DNA from: an uncultured Clostridia bacterium
GTDB taxonomy: Bacteria > Bacillota > Clostridia > TANB77 > CAG-508
NCBI GenBank assembly: GCA_934168355.1
Contig: CAKPNI010000017.1
Coordinates: 1 to 31,643 of the forward strand
Direction: 5' to 3'
Length of the DNA stretch: 31,643 nucleotides
Shown here: one piece after another, positions 17,240-25,391 of the stretch
Layout: every line of letters starts with the position of its first letter
How positions within the stretch are numbered: the first letter of the stretch is position 1
Notes under the pieces: generated by a model
What the model saw: the letters and a program-made list of their open reading frames with translations, nothing else
Told to the model about the DNA's origin: nothing
Database searches by the model: none
Program-made: the position numbers and the translations under genes

Positions 17240-17291
17240 TTTTGCAAAAGGACCGTATCATTTCGCGAAATGATACGGTCCTTTTGCAAAA
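17240..17291. repeat. REP, perfect 52-bp palindrome (type C)
   Basis: Perfect arms around CG|CG at 17265/17266 with a different sequence: TTTTGCAAAAGGACCGTATC, then ATTTCG. It fills the gap between the convergent XRE and hisS stop codons except for 2 nt. Confidence 0.93.
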
Positions 17292-17293
17292 AA

Positions 17294-18577
17294 TTACAAC
17301 TTCTGACTTTCCTGCTCTCCTGTCATCATATTCTTCAAACTATAGCTTCCACTCTCAACCTCATCATCACCAATAACAACAGTATAAGGAATTTCCAACT
17401 TATCAGCATACTTAAATTTAGCTTTAACCTTTTTATCCTCATAATAAACCTGAACATTTTTACCTTCGCCTCTTAATTTATTTGCAACTTTAGAAACATA
17501 CTCGAAATTATCAGTCATAGAAATTACAAGGACATCTGAAATAGCTTTTTTCTCTGATTTTATTAGTCCAATTTCACTTAATTGATAAAATAATCTAGTA
17601 AGTCCAATAGATATTCCAACACCCGGAAGCTTTTTATCTGTATAATATTCCGCTAAGTTCTCATATCTTCCACCTGAGCAGATGCTTCCTAAATTTTTAT
17701 ATTCATTTAAAAATGTTTCATAAACAGTTCCTGTGTAATAATCTAAGCCTCTTGCTATTGTTAAATCTATTTTGAAATTTTGCTCTGGTATTCCAAATAT
17801 TCTCATATATTTAATAACATCTGTTAATTCTTTTAAGCCCTTAACAAACTTTTCTTCTGAAATTCCAAGTTGATTTAAAGCTTGTAACTTTTCATCATTT
17901 GAACCATCTATTGCAATAAAGTTCATTATTTTATCAATTTTTTCTTGTTCAATATTTAATTTTTGTAATTCTTCTATTACTGCTTCTTTTCCAATTTTTT
18001 CAATTTTATCTATAATTCTTAAAATATCAGAAGCTTCTTCACTTAAGTTTAGGCTTTCAAATAATCCATTTAATATTTTTCTATTATTTATACAAATTGT
18101 AAACTCACCAAATCCAAGTTCTGTGAAAGTGTTATAAATAACATTTGGAAGTTCTGCATCATTTACTATGCTTAGTTCTCCGTCTCCAATTATGTCTATA
18201 TCACATTGATAAAATTCTCTATATCTTCCTTTTTGTTGTCTTTCTCCTCTATATACTTTTCCAATTTGATATCTTCTAAAAGGAAATGCTAAACTTCCAT
18301 AGTTTTTCGCTACATATTTTGCAAGTGGAACTGTTAGGTCAAATCTTAAGCTAAGGTCATTGTCTCCCTTATTAAATCTATATATTTGCTTTTCTGTTTC
18401 TCCTCCTGCTTTTGCAAGTAGTACTTTTGAGTCTTCTATTATTGGTGTATCTAGTGGTAAAAATCCAAATTTTTCATAGTTTTTTTGTATAGTTTCTTTT
18501 ATTTGGTTAAATAGTATTTGGTCTTGTGGTAGTAATTCCATAAATCCCGGAAGTGTGCGTGGTTCTGTTTTATTCAT
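17294..18577 (-). CDS. hisS: Histidyl-tRNA synthetase
   Basis: Class II synthetase charging tRNA-His. The 427-residue protein has motif 2 (FRRYQIGKVYRGER), the following RYREFYQCDIDIIG, the histidine-A loop ARGLDYYTG, motif 3 (PGVGISIGLTRL) and a C-terminal anticodon-binding domain (about 330-427). ATG with AGGAG upstream. It follows the HD-domain gene, separated by a REP; no T-box leader is seen. The HisS variant with an insertion around residues 195-245 resembles that of several Clostridia and Mollicutes. Confidence 0.95.
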   Translation of the reverse strand: MNKTEPRTLPGFMELLPQDQILFNQIKETIQKNYEKFGFLPLDTPIIEDSKVLLAKAGGETEKQIYRFNKGDNDLSLRFDLTVPLAKYVAKNYGSLAFPFRRYQIGKVYRGERQQKGRYREFYQCDIDIIGDGELSIVNDAELPNVIYNTFTELGFGEFTICINNRKILNGLFESLNLSEEASDILRIIDKIEKIGKEAVIEELQKLNIEQEKIDKIMNFIAIDGSNDEKLQALNQLGISEEKFVKGLKELTDVIKYMRIFGIPEQNFKIDLTIARGLDYYTGTVYETFLNEYKNLGSICSGGRYENLAEYYTDKKLPGVGISIGLTRLFYQLSEIGLIKSEKKAISDVLVISMTDNFEYVSKVANKLRGEGKNVQVYYEDKKVKAKFKYADKLEIPYTVVIGDDEVESGSYSLKNMMTGEQESQKL

Positions 18578-18600
18578 TAATATCCTCTCCTTTTTTTCTG

Positions 18601-18640
18601 ATTGGGGACGGTTCTTTTCGCGAAAAGAACCGTCCCCAAT
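18601..18640. repeat. REP, perfect 40-bp core (type A)
   Basis: ATTGGGGACGGTTCTTTTCG and its exact complement; the outer bases CTG/GCG no longer pair. It lies between the HD-domain gene's stop codon and hisS. Confidence 0.92.
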
Positions 18641-18646
18641 GCGAAA

Positions 18647-19201
18647 TTATGTATCAAAAAAATAAGTTGCCTCTAAATCTGCCTCATGTGTCAATAATGC
18701 AATTGGGTATTTTGCAAAAGCAAGTCCTATTGTGTTATATTGTTCTTTTGGCTCTGTATAACCCATATGCCAACGAATTGCATATTTTTCTTCAGATGTT
18801 AGTTTTATATATTCTGTTATCATCATAACAGATTTTTCACCGTGTCCATAAGGAATTGTGTCATCTACTGTGTAGTATGGTACTTTTTCCCATATTCCTA
18901 AAGCATTTTTGGCATTTCTGTAATCTATTTTATAATAATTTGCTTTACATAAATCATGTAATAATGCTATTAATATAACTGACTCTGGTGGAGTTTTTAT
19001 TTCTATACATGCATTTTTTACTTTTTCTTTTAATATTTCATATACTTTTAAACTATGTTCTACTAGTCCATGTTCTCTGCTTCCATGGAAGCGTGTGCTT
19101 GCAGGTGCATCGAAAAAGTCTGTTTTATTTATAAAATCTATTAATTCATCTATATTTTCTCTGTTTGTACTTTTAAGTAGTTTTAAAAATTCTTCTTTCA
19201 T
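18647..19201 (-). CDS. HD-domain phosphohydrolase
   Basis: A 184-residue metal-dependent hydrolase of the HD superfamily. Metal ligands are seen as EHSLKVYE (His), LLHDLCK (the HD pair), WHMGY (His) and THEADLEATYFFD near the end (Asp). The substrate cannot be told from sequence; related small HD proteins act on nucleotides or single-stranded nucleic acid. Its ATG overlaps the sigH stop by four bases (ATGA), so the two are translationally coupled and transcribed from the sigH promoter. Confidence 0.83.
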   Translation of the reverse strand: MKEEFLKLLKSTNRENIDELIDFINKTDFFDAPASTRFHGSREHGLVEHSLKVYEILKEKVKNACIEIKTPPESVILIALLHDLCKANYYKIDYRNAKNALGIWEKVPYYTVDDTIPYGHGEKSVMMITEYIKLTSEEKYAIRWHMGYTEPKEQYNTIGLAFAKYPIALLTHEADLEATYFFDT

Positions 19202-19863
19202 TTATCTGCTTCTCCTTCTTCTATTTTTTGTTTTATTTTTAGTGCCTTTTTTCTTATCCTTTGGATTGCTGTATCAACAGATTTCACTTTACTTTGAAGC
19301 TTTTCTGCAATTTCGGCATAGCTTTCTCCATTTTTGTAGTGTGTTAGAACTTTTTTCTCATAGTCACTTAAACTATCATCTATTGCTTTTTCTATAACAG
19401 TAAAATATTCTTTTTTTGTAACTATATCTAAAGGGTCTTCTCCTGTTTTTCTTGTGTCTAATATTTCCATAACTTCTGTATTGTCATTTTCATCATAAGC
19501 TCCTGAGTTTAATGATAAAGATGAATTTAAAGGTATATGTTTTTGCCTATTTGAATTTTTTACAGCTGTTATCATTTGCCTTTCTATACATAGCCCCGCA
19601 AATGTTTTGAATGAGTTTTGCTTTTCTTGGTCATAAGATTTTACAGCTTTATATAAGCCAATATATCCCTCTTGTAACATATCGTCTTTTTCCGAACCTA
19701 CCATAAAAAATTTATTGGCTTTCATTCCGACCATGTCTTTGTATCTATCTATTAGACAGTCTAATGCTACATTATTTTGATTTTGAGTTATTTCATTTAG
19801 TAAATTTTCATCCGTCATTTTTGTATATTTTTCATCAAAAAAGTTCTGATTTGTGTCTGACAT
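19198..19863 (-). CDS. sigH: RNA polymerase sigma-H (Spo0H)
   Basis: Sigma factor that directs transition-state and early sporulation genes. The 221 residues match the sigma-H layout: region 2 with FFMVGSEKDDMLQEGYIGLYKAV (about 53-75), SFKTFAGLCIERQMITAVK, then RQKHIPLNSSLSL, a variable linker, and region 4 with a helix-turn-helix (SYAEIAEKLQSKVKSVD, about 181-197). ATG with AAAGGAG upstream. A consensus sigma-A promoter overlaps the end of murI and should drive sigH and the coupled HD gene. Confidence 0.93.
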   Translation of the reverse strand: MSDTNQNFFDEKYTKMTDENLLNEITQNQNNVALDCLIDRYKDMVGMKANKFFMVGSEKDDMLQEGYIGLYKAVKSYDQEKQNSFKTFAGLCIERQMITAVKNSNRQKHIPLNSSLSLNSGAYDENDNTEVMEILDTRKTGEDPLDIVTKKEYFTVIEKAIDDSLSDYEKKVLTHYKNGESYAEIAEKLQSKVKSVDTAIQRIRKKALKIKQKIEEGEADK

Positions 19864-19900
19864 TTAGTGCTCCTTTTATTTTGGTTATTTTTATATAAAT

Positions 19901-19929
19901 ATTATATTAGTTACATCTAGTAATGTCAA
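19901..19929 (-). promoter_or_regulatory. Consensus sigma-A promoter of sigH
   Basis: Minus strand: TTGACA (19929-19924), 17-nt spacer, TATAAT (19906-19901). The -35 lies inside the last codons of murI. It is among the best-matching promoters in the window. Confidence 0.75.
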
Positions 19930-20698
19930 GCATTTGAGGCGATTTTAAAATATTTTTTGCCTTAACTAAAAAGTCTTTTTCCTGCTTCGTTATTTCTATT
20001 TTTGACATTTTTCTTTCATTTGTATTTTCCATGTTATTTTTTTTAAGATATTTTTTTACTTTTTCTGCAACAGCTGTTCCTGTATTTATTAAAATCGCTT
20101 TATTTGAAAATTCTTTTTGAATTATCTCATCATAAATCGGATAATGTGTGCATCCCAAAATTATTGTATTTACATCATTACTTTTAAAAATTTGCATATA
20201 TCTATGTACTGCTTCTATACTTTCCTTAGACTTTGCTTTTCCTTCTTCTGCTATACTTGCAAGTAATGGACAGGCTTGGTTTATAACTTCTATGTCCGAT
20301 ACATTTTTCTTTAATTCTTTTTCCCATGCTCCGCTTCTAATTGTTCCCGTTGTTGCTATAACCCCTATTTTTTTATATCCCATTTCTTTTACATATTTAG
20401 CTGTTGGCTCAATTATCCCAATTATAGGAATGTCAAAAATACTTCTCATTTCTTCCAAAGCTTGACTTGTCGCTGTTCCACAGGCTATTATTATCATTTT
20501 AACTTTTTGTGATAATAAGTATTCTATGTTTGTTTTCGAATAATTTATTATTTCTCCCTTACTTTTTTCTCCATAGGGAAAGTTTAATGTATCTCCTAGG
20601 TATATAAATTGTTCATTTGGAAGTGCTTCTTCTAATTTTTTTAGGACTGTTAGCCCTCCTATACCGGAGTCGAATATTCCAATTGGTCTTTTATCCAT
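19907..20698 (-). CDS. murI: Glutamate racemase
   Basis: Makes D-glutamate for peptidoglycan. The 263-residue protein has FDSGIGGLTV (substrate Asp-Ser), GDTLNFPYGEKS, the first catalytic cysteine in IIACGTATS, and the second in LGCTHYP. The first motif reads ACGTA where most racemases have ACNTA/ACNSA; the residue contacts substrate, so this is a variant branch rather than a dead enzyme. A C-terminal extension of about 35 residues follows the usual end. ATG with AGGAGG upstream. It follows a REP cluster and the GT-C-like gene. Confidence 0.92.
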   Translation of the reverse strand: MDKRPIGIFDSGIGGLTVLKKLEEALPNEQFIYLGDTLNFPYGEKSKGEIINYSKTNIEYLLSQKVKMIIIACGTATSQALEEMRSIFDIPIIGIIEPTAKYVKEMGYKKIGVIATTGTIRSGAWEKELKKNVSDIEVINQACPLLASIAEEGKAKSKESIEAVHRYMQIFKSNDVNTIILGCTHYPIYDEIIQKEFSNKAILINTGTAVAEKVKKYLKKNNMENTNERKMSKIEITKQEKDFLVKAKNILKSPQMLDITRCN

Positions 20699-20710
20699 TT
20701 TCCCTCCTTT

Positions 20711-20806
20711 TTTCGTATTGGGACCGTTTCTTTTTTCATTGGGACCGTATCATTTCGCGAAATGATACGGTCCCAATGGAAAAAGAAACGGTCCTTTCGC
20801 GAAAAA
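20711..20806. repeat. Nested REP cluster with a 74-nt hairpin
   Basis: Positions 20721-20794 fold around CG|CG at 20757/20758 with one G-T mismatch. Inner type C arms (CATTGGGACCGTATCATTTCG) are enclosed by type B arms (GGACCGTTTCTTTTTT). A further half-unit ends the cluster against the next stop codon at 20808. Confidence 0.9.
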
Positions 20807-20807
20807 A

Positions 20808-22454
20808 TTATTTTACAACCTCATAAATAACAAAATATTTATCAGAATAAATTTTATTATATTTTTCCGGTTCTGTTTCATCAATAATCATTCTAATTTT
20901 AGCATTTTTATACAAAATAACATGTGTTATTCCGTATTCTTCAAAAGTCTTACCATAGAATTTACCCAAATTAGATGTATTTATAAAATCCATAAAAATA
21001 TCTTTTTTTCCATTAAATTCTGGAGCATATAAGTCTGCTCTCGAATCGATAAATACTGGTATTCCTCTATATAATAAATAACTACCATAATTATATTCAT
21101 TGAATAATTTGATATTATTAACATCCAAATTTTCTAAAATCCAGTTAGCAGCATCTACAGGGTATGAGGCTTCATTCACATAACTATTGTCTTTTTTCTT
21201 ATCGATAAATTTAGCTCCTTGAAATATGGCTACAACACTAATAGCAATTCCAAGTATACAAACAATATTTTTAAACATCCTCTCCATATTTTCTTTACTG
21301 TATATTTTAATTGCCTCTGTAAACATTCTGTTTAATATTATAGAACCAATTAAAACAAACATTGTCGACTGTCTTTTCGATGAAAACATTAAAAATGTAA
21401 GTCCACCAATCATAAATAAATCTGAAAGTCTTATTTTTACCTTTGTGAAAATTAAAAGTGATAACACTATTATTATGGTACACATAATTGGTATATTATT
21501 TATAAGAGTTAATGGCAAATGTTCATTTATATTGTTTACAGTATTTCCTTCCATTGTTTTTACTAGGTAAGTGTATGGTGTTGTTCCAAGTGGTGTTAAA
21601 AATCCTGTTAAACCACAAATTGCCATTACTAAAATAAGCCATTTTACATTTTTATTTAATTTCATTCTTATCTTGTATGGCTCTTCTTTTTCTCTTACAT
21701 TTTTTACTTTTTCATTTTGCAAGTATATTTCGTTTAATTCTTGGTTTATTTTCTGTTTTTTTGTTTCATCGTTTTTATATTTATTTAGTAAGATTTTTTT
21801 CCATAATATTGTTATTTTTTGATATATTGCAGTATCTGCAACTAAACAAATTATATATTCTGCAATATATGGCAAGAAAATTACAAATAAAAATGGCCAA
21901 ACTGCTACATGAATATTGGCTATTATTATTGATGCCAAAATAATTCCTATAGCATATCCAACTTTTTTAGGATTTTCTATAAACTTCTCTATAAAATAAA
22001 TTACCCAAATAAATATAATAAATGTAACTAGCTGTGCCCTTGCTGCAATGTAATCTTTTAGCAAATACATCGCCCCTATGGTCAGAGCAAATGATATAAC
22101 TTGGTTTTTGTTTAATTTTTTATTTACTATATAGATTGATAACCCAAGTATTATACTCATTATACATACCGAAATATATATTCCTTGCCAACTTCCCATA
22201 TTATAAATTATACTCATAAATACATCATACATCCAATGTGGATATGTATATGGCAAGTCTTCATGCCATGAATAGTGGTCTTTCATGTCTATTCCGTTTT
22301 CCATTATTAGGTTTCCTATTGATACAGTATAATATGTATCATTTTGAAGTGTTTTTGGTGCTACACTAAAGCCAAATAATATTATTATGATAGCAAAAAT
22401 TATGCCACATATTATATTTCTTTTTTCATATATTTTTTCTAGAATTTTTTTCAT
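20808..22454 (-). CDS. GT-C-like polytopic membrane protein
   Basis: A 548-residue protein with about ten to twelve membrane helices and a soluble C-terminal tail of about 110 residues. An outer loop after the first helix, NDTYYTVSIGNLIMENGID followed by DHYSW and PHW, resembles the acidic catalytic loop of GT-C glycosyltransferases that use lipid-linked sugars. The tail (NEYNYGSYLLYRGIPVFIDS...) is of the kind seen at the end of dolichyl-mannose-transferase-like bacterial proteins. The acceptor is unknown. Start ATG 22454, because the AAAGGAAA ribosome site lies just upstream, inside a possible GTG-started extension. Function is tentative. Confidence 0.65.
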   Translation of the reverse strand: MKKILEKIYEKRNIICGIIFAIIIILFGFSVAPKTLQNDTYYTVSIGNLIMENGIDMKDHYSWHEDLPYTYPHWMYDVFMSIIYNMGSWQGIYISVCIMSIILGLSIYIVNKKLNKNQVISFALTIGAMYLLKDYIAARAQLVTFIIFIWVIYFIEKFIENPKKVGYAIGIILASIIIANIHVAVWPFLFVIFLPYIAEYIICLVADTAIYQKITILWKKILLNKYKNDETKKQKINQELNEIYLQNEKVKNVREKEEPYKIRMKLNKNVKWLILVMAICGLTGFLTPLGTTPYTYLVKTMEGNTVNNINEHLPLTLINNIPIMCTIIIVLSLLIFTKVKIRLSDLFMIGGLTFLMFSSKRQSTMFVLIGSIILNRMFTEAIKIYSKENMERMFKNIVCILGIAISVVAIFQGAKFIDKKKDNSYVNEASYPVDAANWILENLDVNNIKLFNEYNYGSYLLYRGIPVFIDSRADLYAPEFNGKKDIFMDFINTSNLGKFYGKTFEEYGITHVILYKNAKIRMIIDETEPEKYNKIYSDKYFVIYEVVK

Positions 22455-22508
22455 CGAAAAATTTCCTTTCACTTGTAAATATCTATTTTTTTCTATAAAT
22501 TTTAAAAT

Positions 22509-22536
22509 GATTTACATGCTATTAAACATGTAAATC
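22509..22536. terminator. Hairpin after dut
   Basis: Perfect 10-bp stem GATTTACATG (22509-22518) / CATGTAAATC (22527-22536) with an 8-nt loop, 8 nt past the dut stop codon. The tract following on the minus strand is only weakly U-rich, so termination may be partial. Confidence 0.45.
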
Positions 22537-22543
22537 TTTTTTA

Positions 22544-23008
22544 TTATTTTTCACTTGTAGAGCCAAATCCACCTTTTCTTACTCCTGTTGCATTATCATT
22601 GTCTACTACTAAATATTTTCCAAACATTGCTTGTCCTATGCTGTCCCCTTTTTTTATTTGTAAATCTTCATCTTTTAAATTGATTAATGAAAACATTATA
22701 TGCCCATCATTTGATTCGTTTTCATAATAGTCTCCATCTATTATTCCAACATTGTTTGATAGCATTATTCCTTTTTTAGGGAATCCAGAACTTTTGGCAT
22801 ATAAATACAATACTTCATCTTCTTGCATGTACGCTTTTAATCCTGTAGCTACTAAAGTTGGTTTCATTCCTTTTTTGAAACTTGGTATAACTACATCTTC
22901 AGCTGCTTCTATGTCATATGCTGCTGAGTTTTTTGTTTTTCTTTCTGGTAAATTTATTCCCTTTCCTTCAAATCCTTTTGCTATTTCAAATCCTCTTACT
23001 TTTTCCAT
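22544..23008 (-). CDS. dut: dUTP diphosphatase
   Basis: Hydrolyses dUTP to dUMP, keeping uracil out of DNA and feeding ThyA. The 154-residue trimeric-type enzyme shows the five motifs: SAAYDIEAAED, AKSSGFPKKGI, NNVGIIDGDYY, GDSIGQAMF and the C-terminal arm RKGGFGSTS. Motif 2 and its surroundings are of the divergent bacterial type rather than the E. coli type. Start ATG 23008 with AGGAAG upstream; a 35-residue upstream extension would be read through REP sequence and is rejected. Single-gene unit with the REP in its leader. Confidence 0.9.
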   Translation of the reverse strand: MEKVRGFEIAKGFEGKGINLPERKTKNSAAYDIEAAEDVVIPSFKKGMKPTLVATGLKAYMQEDEVLYLYAKSSGFPKKGIMLSNNVGIIDGDYYENESNDGHIMFSLINLKDEDLQIKKGDSIGQAMFGKYLVVDNDNATGVRKGGFGSTSEK

Positions 23009-23029
23009 TTTCTTCTTCCTTTCCTTTTT

Positions 23030-23124
23030 TTCATTGGGACCGTTTCTTTTTGCGAAATGATCGTTTCTTTTTCCACTGGGACCGTTTCTTTTTGCGAAAA
23101 GAAACGGTCCCAATGCGAAAAAAT
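23030..23124. repeat. Nested REP cluster in the dut leader
   Basis: Units TCATTGGGACCGTTTCTTTT, ATGATCGTTTCTTTTTCCA and CTGGGACCGTTTCTTTTTGCG with a right arm AAAAGAAACGGTCCCAATG. It lies between the probable dut promoter and its start codon. Confidence 0.85.
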
Positions 23125-23139
23125 TCTTTTCTCACTATT

Positions 23140-23166
23140 TTTATAACAACAAACTCAAATTGTCAA
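23140..23166 (-). promoter_or_regulatory. Possible dut promoter
   Basis: Minus strand: consensus TTGACA (23166-23161) with TATAAA (23145-23140) at a 15-nt spacer, or TAAAAA at 17 nt. If used, the transcript runs through the REP before dut. Confidence 0.4.
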
Positions 23167-23175
23167 GTAAATTTT

Positions 23176-24099
23176 CTACAAAAATTTCTCAACAATTTTC
23201 TGTGAACTCAACCCATAAAATTCAATCAATTTTTCTGCTTTTCCAGACCTTCCAAATTCATCCACAATTCCCATTCTTTCTAGCCTTACAGGACACTTAC
23301 TTGTTAAAACCTCAGAAATTGCAGAACCTAAACCACCAATTATACTATGGTCTTCAATTGAAATTAATTTTCTTGTTTCTTTAGCACATTTTACAATCAT
23401 ATCCTCATCAATAGGTTTTATTGTATGAACATCAATAACTCTAATATCAATACCTTTTGTTTCCAATATTTCCTTAGCTTTTAAAGCCTCTGCAACAACA
23501 TCTCCTGTTGCAAAAACCGTTCCATCTGTTCCATTTCCAAATTGAATCATTTTTCCAAATTCGAACTCTTGATTTTCATCATAAATAACAGGTGTAGCAA
23601 GTCTTGAAAGTCTTACATATACAGGTCCTTTTTGTTTATATGCTTCTTCTATTGCCCATTTAGTTTCTATATCATCTGCTGGACTTAAAACTTTCATATT
23701 AGGCAAAGTTCTCATCATACTGATATCTTCAAGCATTTGATGTGTAGCTCCATCTTCTCCAACTGTTATTCCTGCATGAGTTGCACATATTTTTACATTC
23801 AAATTTGGATAACATATACTATTTCTAATTTGGTCATAGCTTCTTCCTGCTGCAAATACCGCAAATGTACTTACAAATGGAGCTTTTCCAGTTGTTGCCA
23901 TTCCTGCTGCTGTTCCCATCATGTTTGCTTCTGCAATTCCCATGTCAAAAAATCTTTCTGGGTATTTTTTTGCAAAAATTGATGTTTTTGTTGCAGCCGA
24001 TAAGTCTGCATCTAGCACAACTATATCCTTATATTTTTCTCCTAATTTTTCTAGTGTTTCTCCATAACTTTGCCTTGTGGCTTTTTTTTCTTCTTTCAT
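23176..24099 (-). CDS. Transketolase C-terminal subunit
   Basis: Second half of a split transketolase (pyrimidine-binding plus C-terminal domains), which pairs with a separate N-terminal subunit to move two-carbon units in the pentose phosphate pathway. The 307 residues contain ADLSAATKTS, MGIAEANMMGTAAG (the Glu that activates thiamine diphosphate), ATHAGITVGEDGATHQ and the C-terminal SIEDHSIIGGLGSAI. The start was set at ATG 24099 rather than 24132, as the family begins near K.ATR.SYGE; the longer form is possible. The expected partner subunit is not upstream, where a DUF5662 gene lies 17 nt away from its own stop to the start of this one. Confidence 0.88.
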   Translation of the reverse strand: MKEEKKATRQSYGETLEKLGEKYKDIVVLDADLSAATKTSIFAKKYPERFFDMGIAEANMMGTAAGMATTGKAPFVSTFAVFAAGRSYDQIRNSICYPNLNVKICATHAGITVGEDGATHQMLEDISMMRTLPNMKVLSPADDIETKWAIEEAYKQKGPVYVRLSRLATPVIYDENQEFEFGKMIQFGNGTDGTVFATGDVVAEALKAKEILETKGIDIRVIDVHTIKPIDEDMIVKCAKETRKLISIEDHSIIGGLGSAISEVLTSKCPVRLERMGIVDEFGRSGKAEKLIEFYGLSSQKIVEKFL

Positions 24100-24116
24100 A
24101 TATCTCAAATCCTTTC

Positions 24117-24716
24117 TTATGCTTTTTTCCATTCTCCATGAAATTCGTAAACATATTCTGTTTTGTCATCTATACAATATTTTTTATATAGCTCTTTTAT
24201 ATGTTTTTTGTCAAGAGTTTTATCTAACCCATTATCTCTAATCTCCACAAAAACAGCCTCTAAAAAATTTTCTATTTTTGGATTTACAATTACTCTTGTT
24301 TTTTCCTTTTGCCAATATTCATATTCAGAACTATTTGTCCAATTTTTCCCATTATATGTAATACTTGCCGATAATTTATCACATACCATTTCAGCCATAT
24401 ATTTATATGGTATTACTGGCGCAACTCCTTTTGTTCCTAAATCTACCCAATATTGAACATGATGTTTATTTCTTCCTTTATGATGAAGCCAGGCCTTGGA
24501 ATATCCATTTTGCTCCTTACATCTTGTAATAGGGCTTACCTCTCCATCGTAATACTTAATGCTTTCCCAAAATTCATCAAATGAAAATTTCGACCAATCA
24601 TGCATGAATCCTCTAAATGGTATTCCTAGTTTACAGCTAAATTTGAATACTAGCCATTTGTGTTTACTTACTAATTTTATATGTTTTAATAAATTTGATA
24701 CTATATTTTTTGACAT
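24117..24716 (-). CDS. DUF5662 family protein
   Basis: A 199-residue soluble protein of unknown function. Conserved-looking metal-type residues: FMHDWSKF (His-Asp, about 37-44), WLHHKGRNKHHVQYW (about 96-110, five histidines) and PYKYMAEMVCDKLSA. The pattern of an N-terminal HD and a central HH..RN.HH is what I associate with DUF5662, found in many Clostridia and phages; a metal-dependent hydrolase is possible but unproven. It starts at ATG 24716 with AAAGGTG upstream and is divergent from smpB. Confidence 0.68.
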   Translation of the reverse strand: MSKNIVSNLLKHIKLVSKHKWLVFKFSCKLGIPFRGFMHDWSKFSFDEFWESIKYYDGEVSPITRCKEQNGYSKAWLHHKGRNKHHVQYWVDLGTKGVAPVIPYKYMAEMVCDKLSASITYNGKNWTNSSEYEYWQKEKTRVIVNPKIENFLEAVFVEIRDNGLDKTLDKKHIKELYKKYCIDDKTEYVYEFHGEWKKA

Positions 24717-24793
24717 TTAATACACCTTTCTTTTCTTCTTTTTACTTCAAACTTTTTATATTAAACCACATTTTTCTTAATTTATCAATGCTT

Positions 24794-24822
24794 TTGACTT
24801 TTTTATTTTTTGATGTTATAAT
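24794..24822 (+). promoter_or_regulatory. Sigma-A promoter of smpB
   Basis: TTGACT at 24794-24799, 17-nt spacer, consensus TATAAT at 24817-24822, 32 nt before the ATG. A strong promoter argues that the shifted gene is not a dead remnant. Confidence 0.72.
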
Positions 24823-24854
24823 TTTATTTGAATTTTTTATGTGAGGTATCAAAA

Positions 24855-25314
24855 ATGACTAGTAGTATTAAATTGATTGCAAAAAATCCTAATGCATATC
24901 ATAATTATGAAATTATAGATAAAATTGAATGTGGAATTGTTTTAACGCGGAACCGAAATTAAATCTATTAGAAATGGTAAAGTGAATTTAAAAGATTCTT
25001 TTGCCAATATTAAAAATGGCGAATGTTTCGCAATAGGTATTCATATTAGTCCTTACGAGTTCGGAAATATATATAATAAAGATCCTTTAAGAGATAGAAA
25101 GCTTTTGCTTAATAGGTCAGAAATTAATAAATTGATTGGAAAAATGCAAACAAAAGGTTATTCATTGGTTCCTATCAGTTTGTATTTTAAAGGTAGTTTA
25201 GTAAAACTTGAACTTGGTATTGGAAAAGGGAAAAAACTTTATGATAAACGTGCCGATATTGCAAAAAAAGATGCTGAAAGAAGAATGCAAATCGCTTTGA
25301 AGGGAAATTATTAA
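24855..25314 (+). CDS. smpB: SsrA-binding protein SmpB, needing a +1 shift at CGG
   Basis: Partner of tmRNA in rescuing stalled ribosomes. With one +1 shift the product is 152 residues, the normal family length, with the SmpB features in order: N-terminal strand (NPNAYHNYEIIDKIECGIVL), the motif TGTEIKSIRNGKVNLKDSFA, the central barrel with PLRDRKLLLNR and EINKLIGKM, and the basic tail GKGKKLYDKRADIAKKDAER. In the frame from ATG 24855 (GAGGT upstream, strong promoter) the ribosome meets ACG CGG AAC and stops at TAA after 35 codons. Skipping C24948 gives T-G-T-E-I-K-S, with the near-invariant glycine. Both halves are well conserved, so recent decay is unlikely. An in-frame CGG in a stalling-rescue gene invites comparison with the self-regulating frameshift of prfB. 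Confidence 0.9.
24948..24951 (+). other. CGGA +1 site in smpB
   Basis: TTA ACG CGG AAC CGA AAT TAA in frame; TTA ACG (C) GGA ACC GAA ATT AAA after the shift. The amino acid required by the family at this place is Gly. Confidence 0.82.
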
Positions 25315-25337
25315 TTTTTTCATCTTTTTTCTCCCTT

Positions 25338-25391
25338 TTTCCGATTCGGGGCGGTTCCTTTTTTGAAAACGAACCGTCCCAAATTCAAAAA
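25338..25391. repeat. Degenerate REP between smpB and fba
   Basis: TTCCGATTCGGGGCGGTTCC on the left and ACGAACCGTCCCAAATTC on the right, with an expanded damaged centre. It directly abuts the fba stop codon and lies at a convergent junction. Confidence 0.78.

Noticed and set aside
23009..23113. 35-residue N-terminal extension of dUTPase
   Set aside because: Low-complexity reading of REP units (repeats of FAKRNGP); the ribosome site fits ATG 23008.
24855..25314. smpB, mtaB, spoIVB and both pilin-FGE genes as ordinary pseudogenes
   Set aside because: Each needs only +1 at CGG, with no other stops, deletions or lost motifs, and several are usually essential or strongly conserved. Sequence error remains open and is stated as the main rival.
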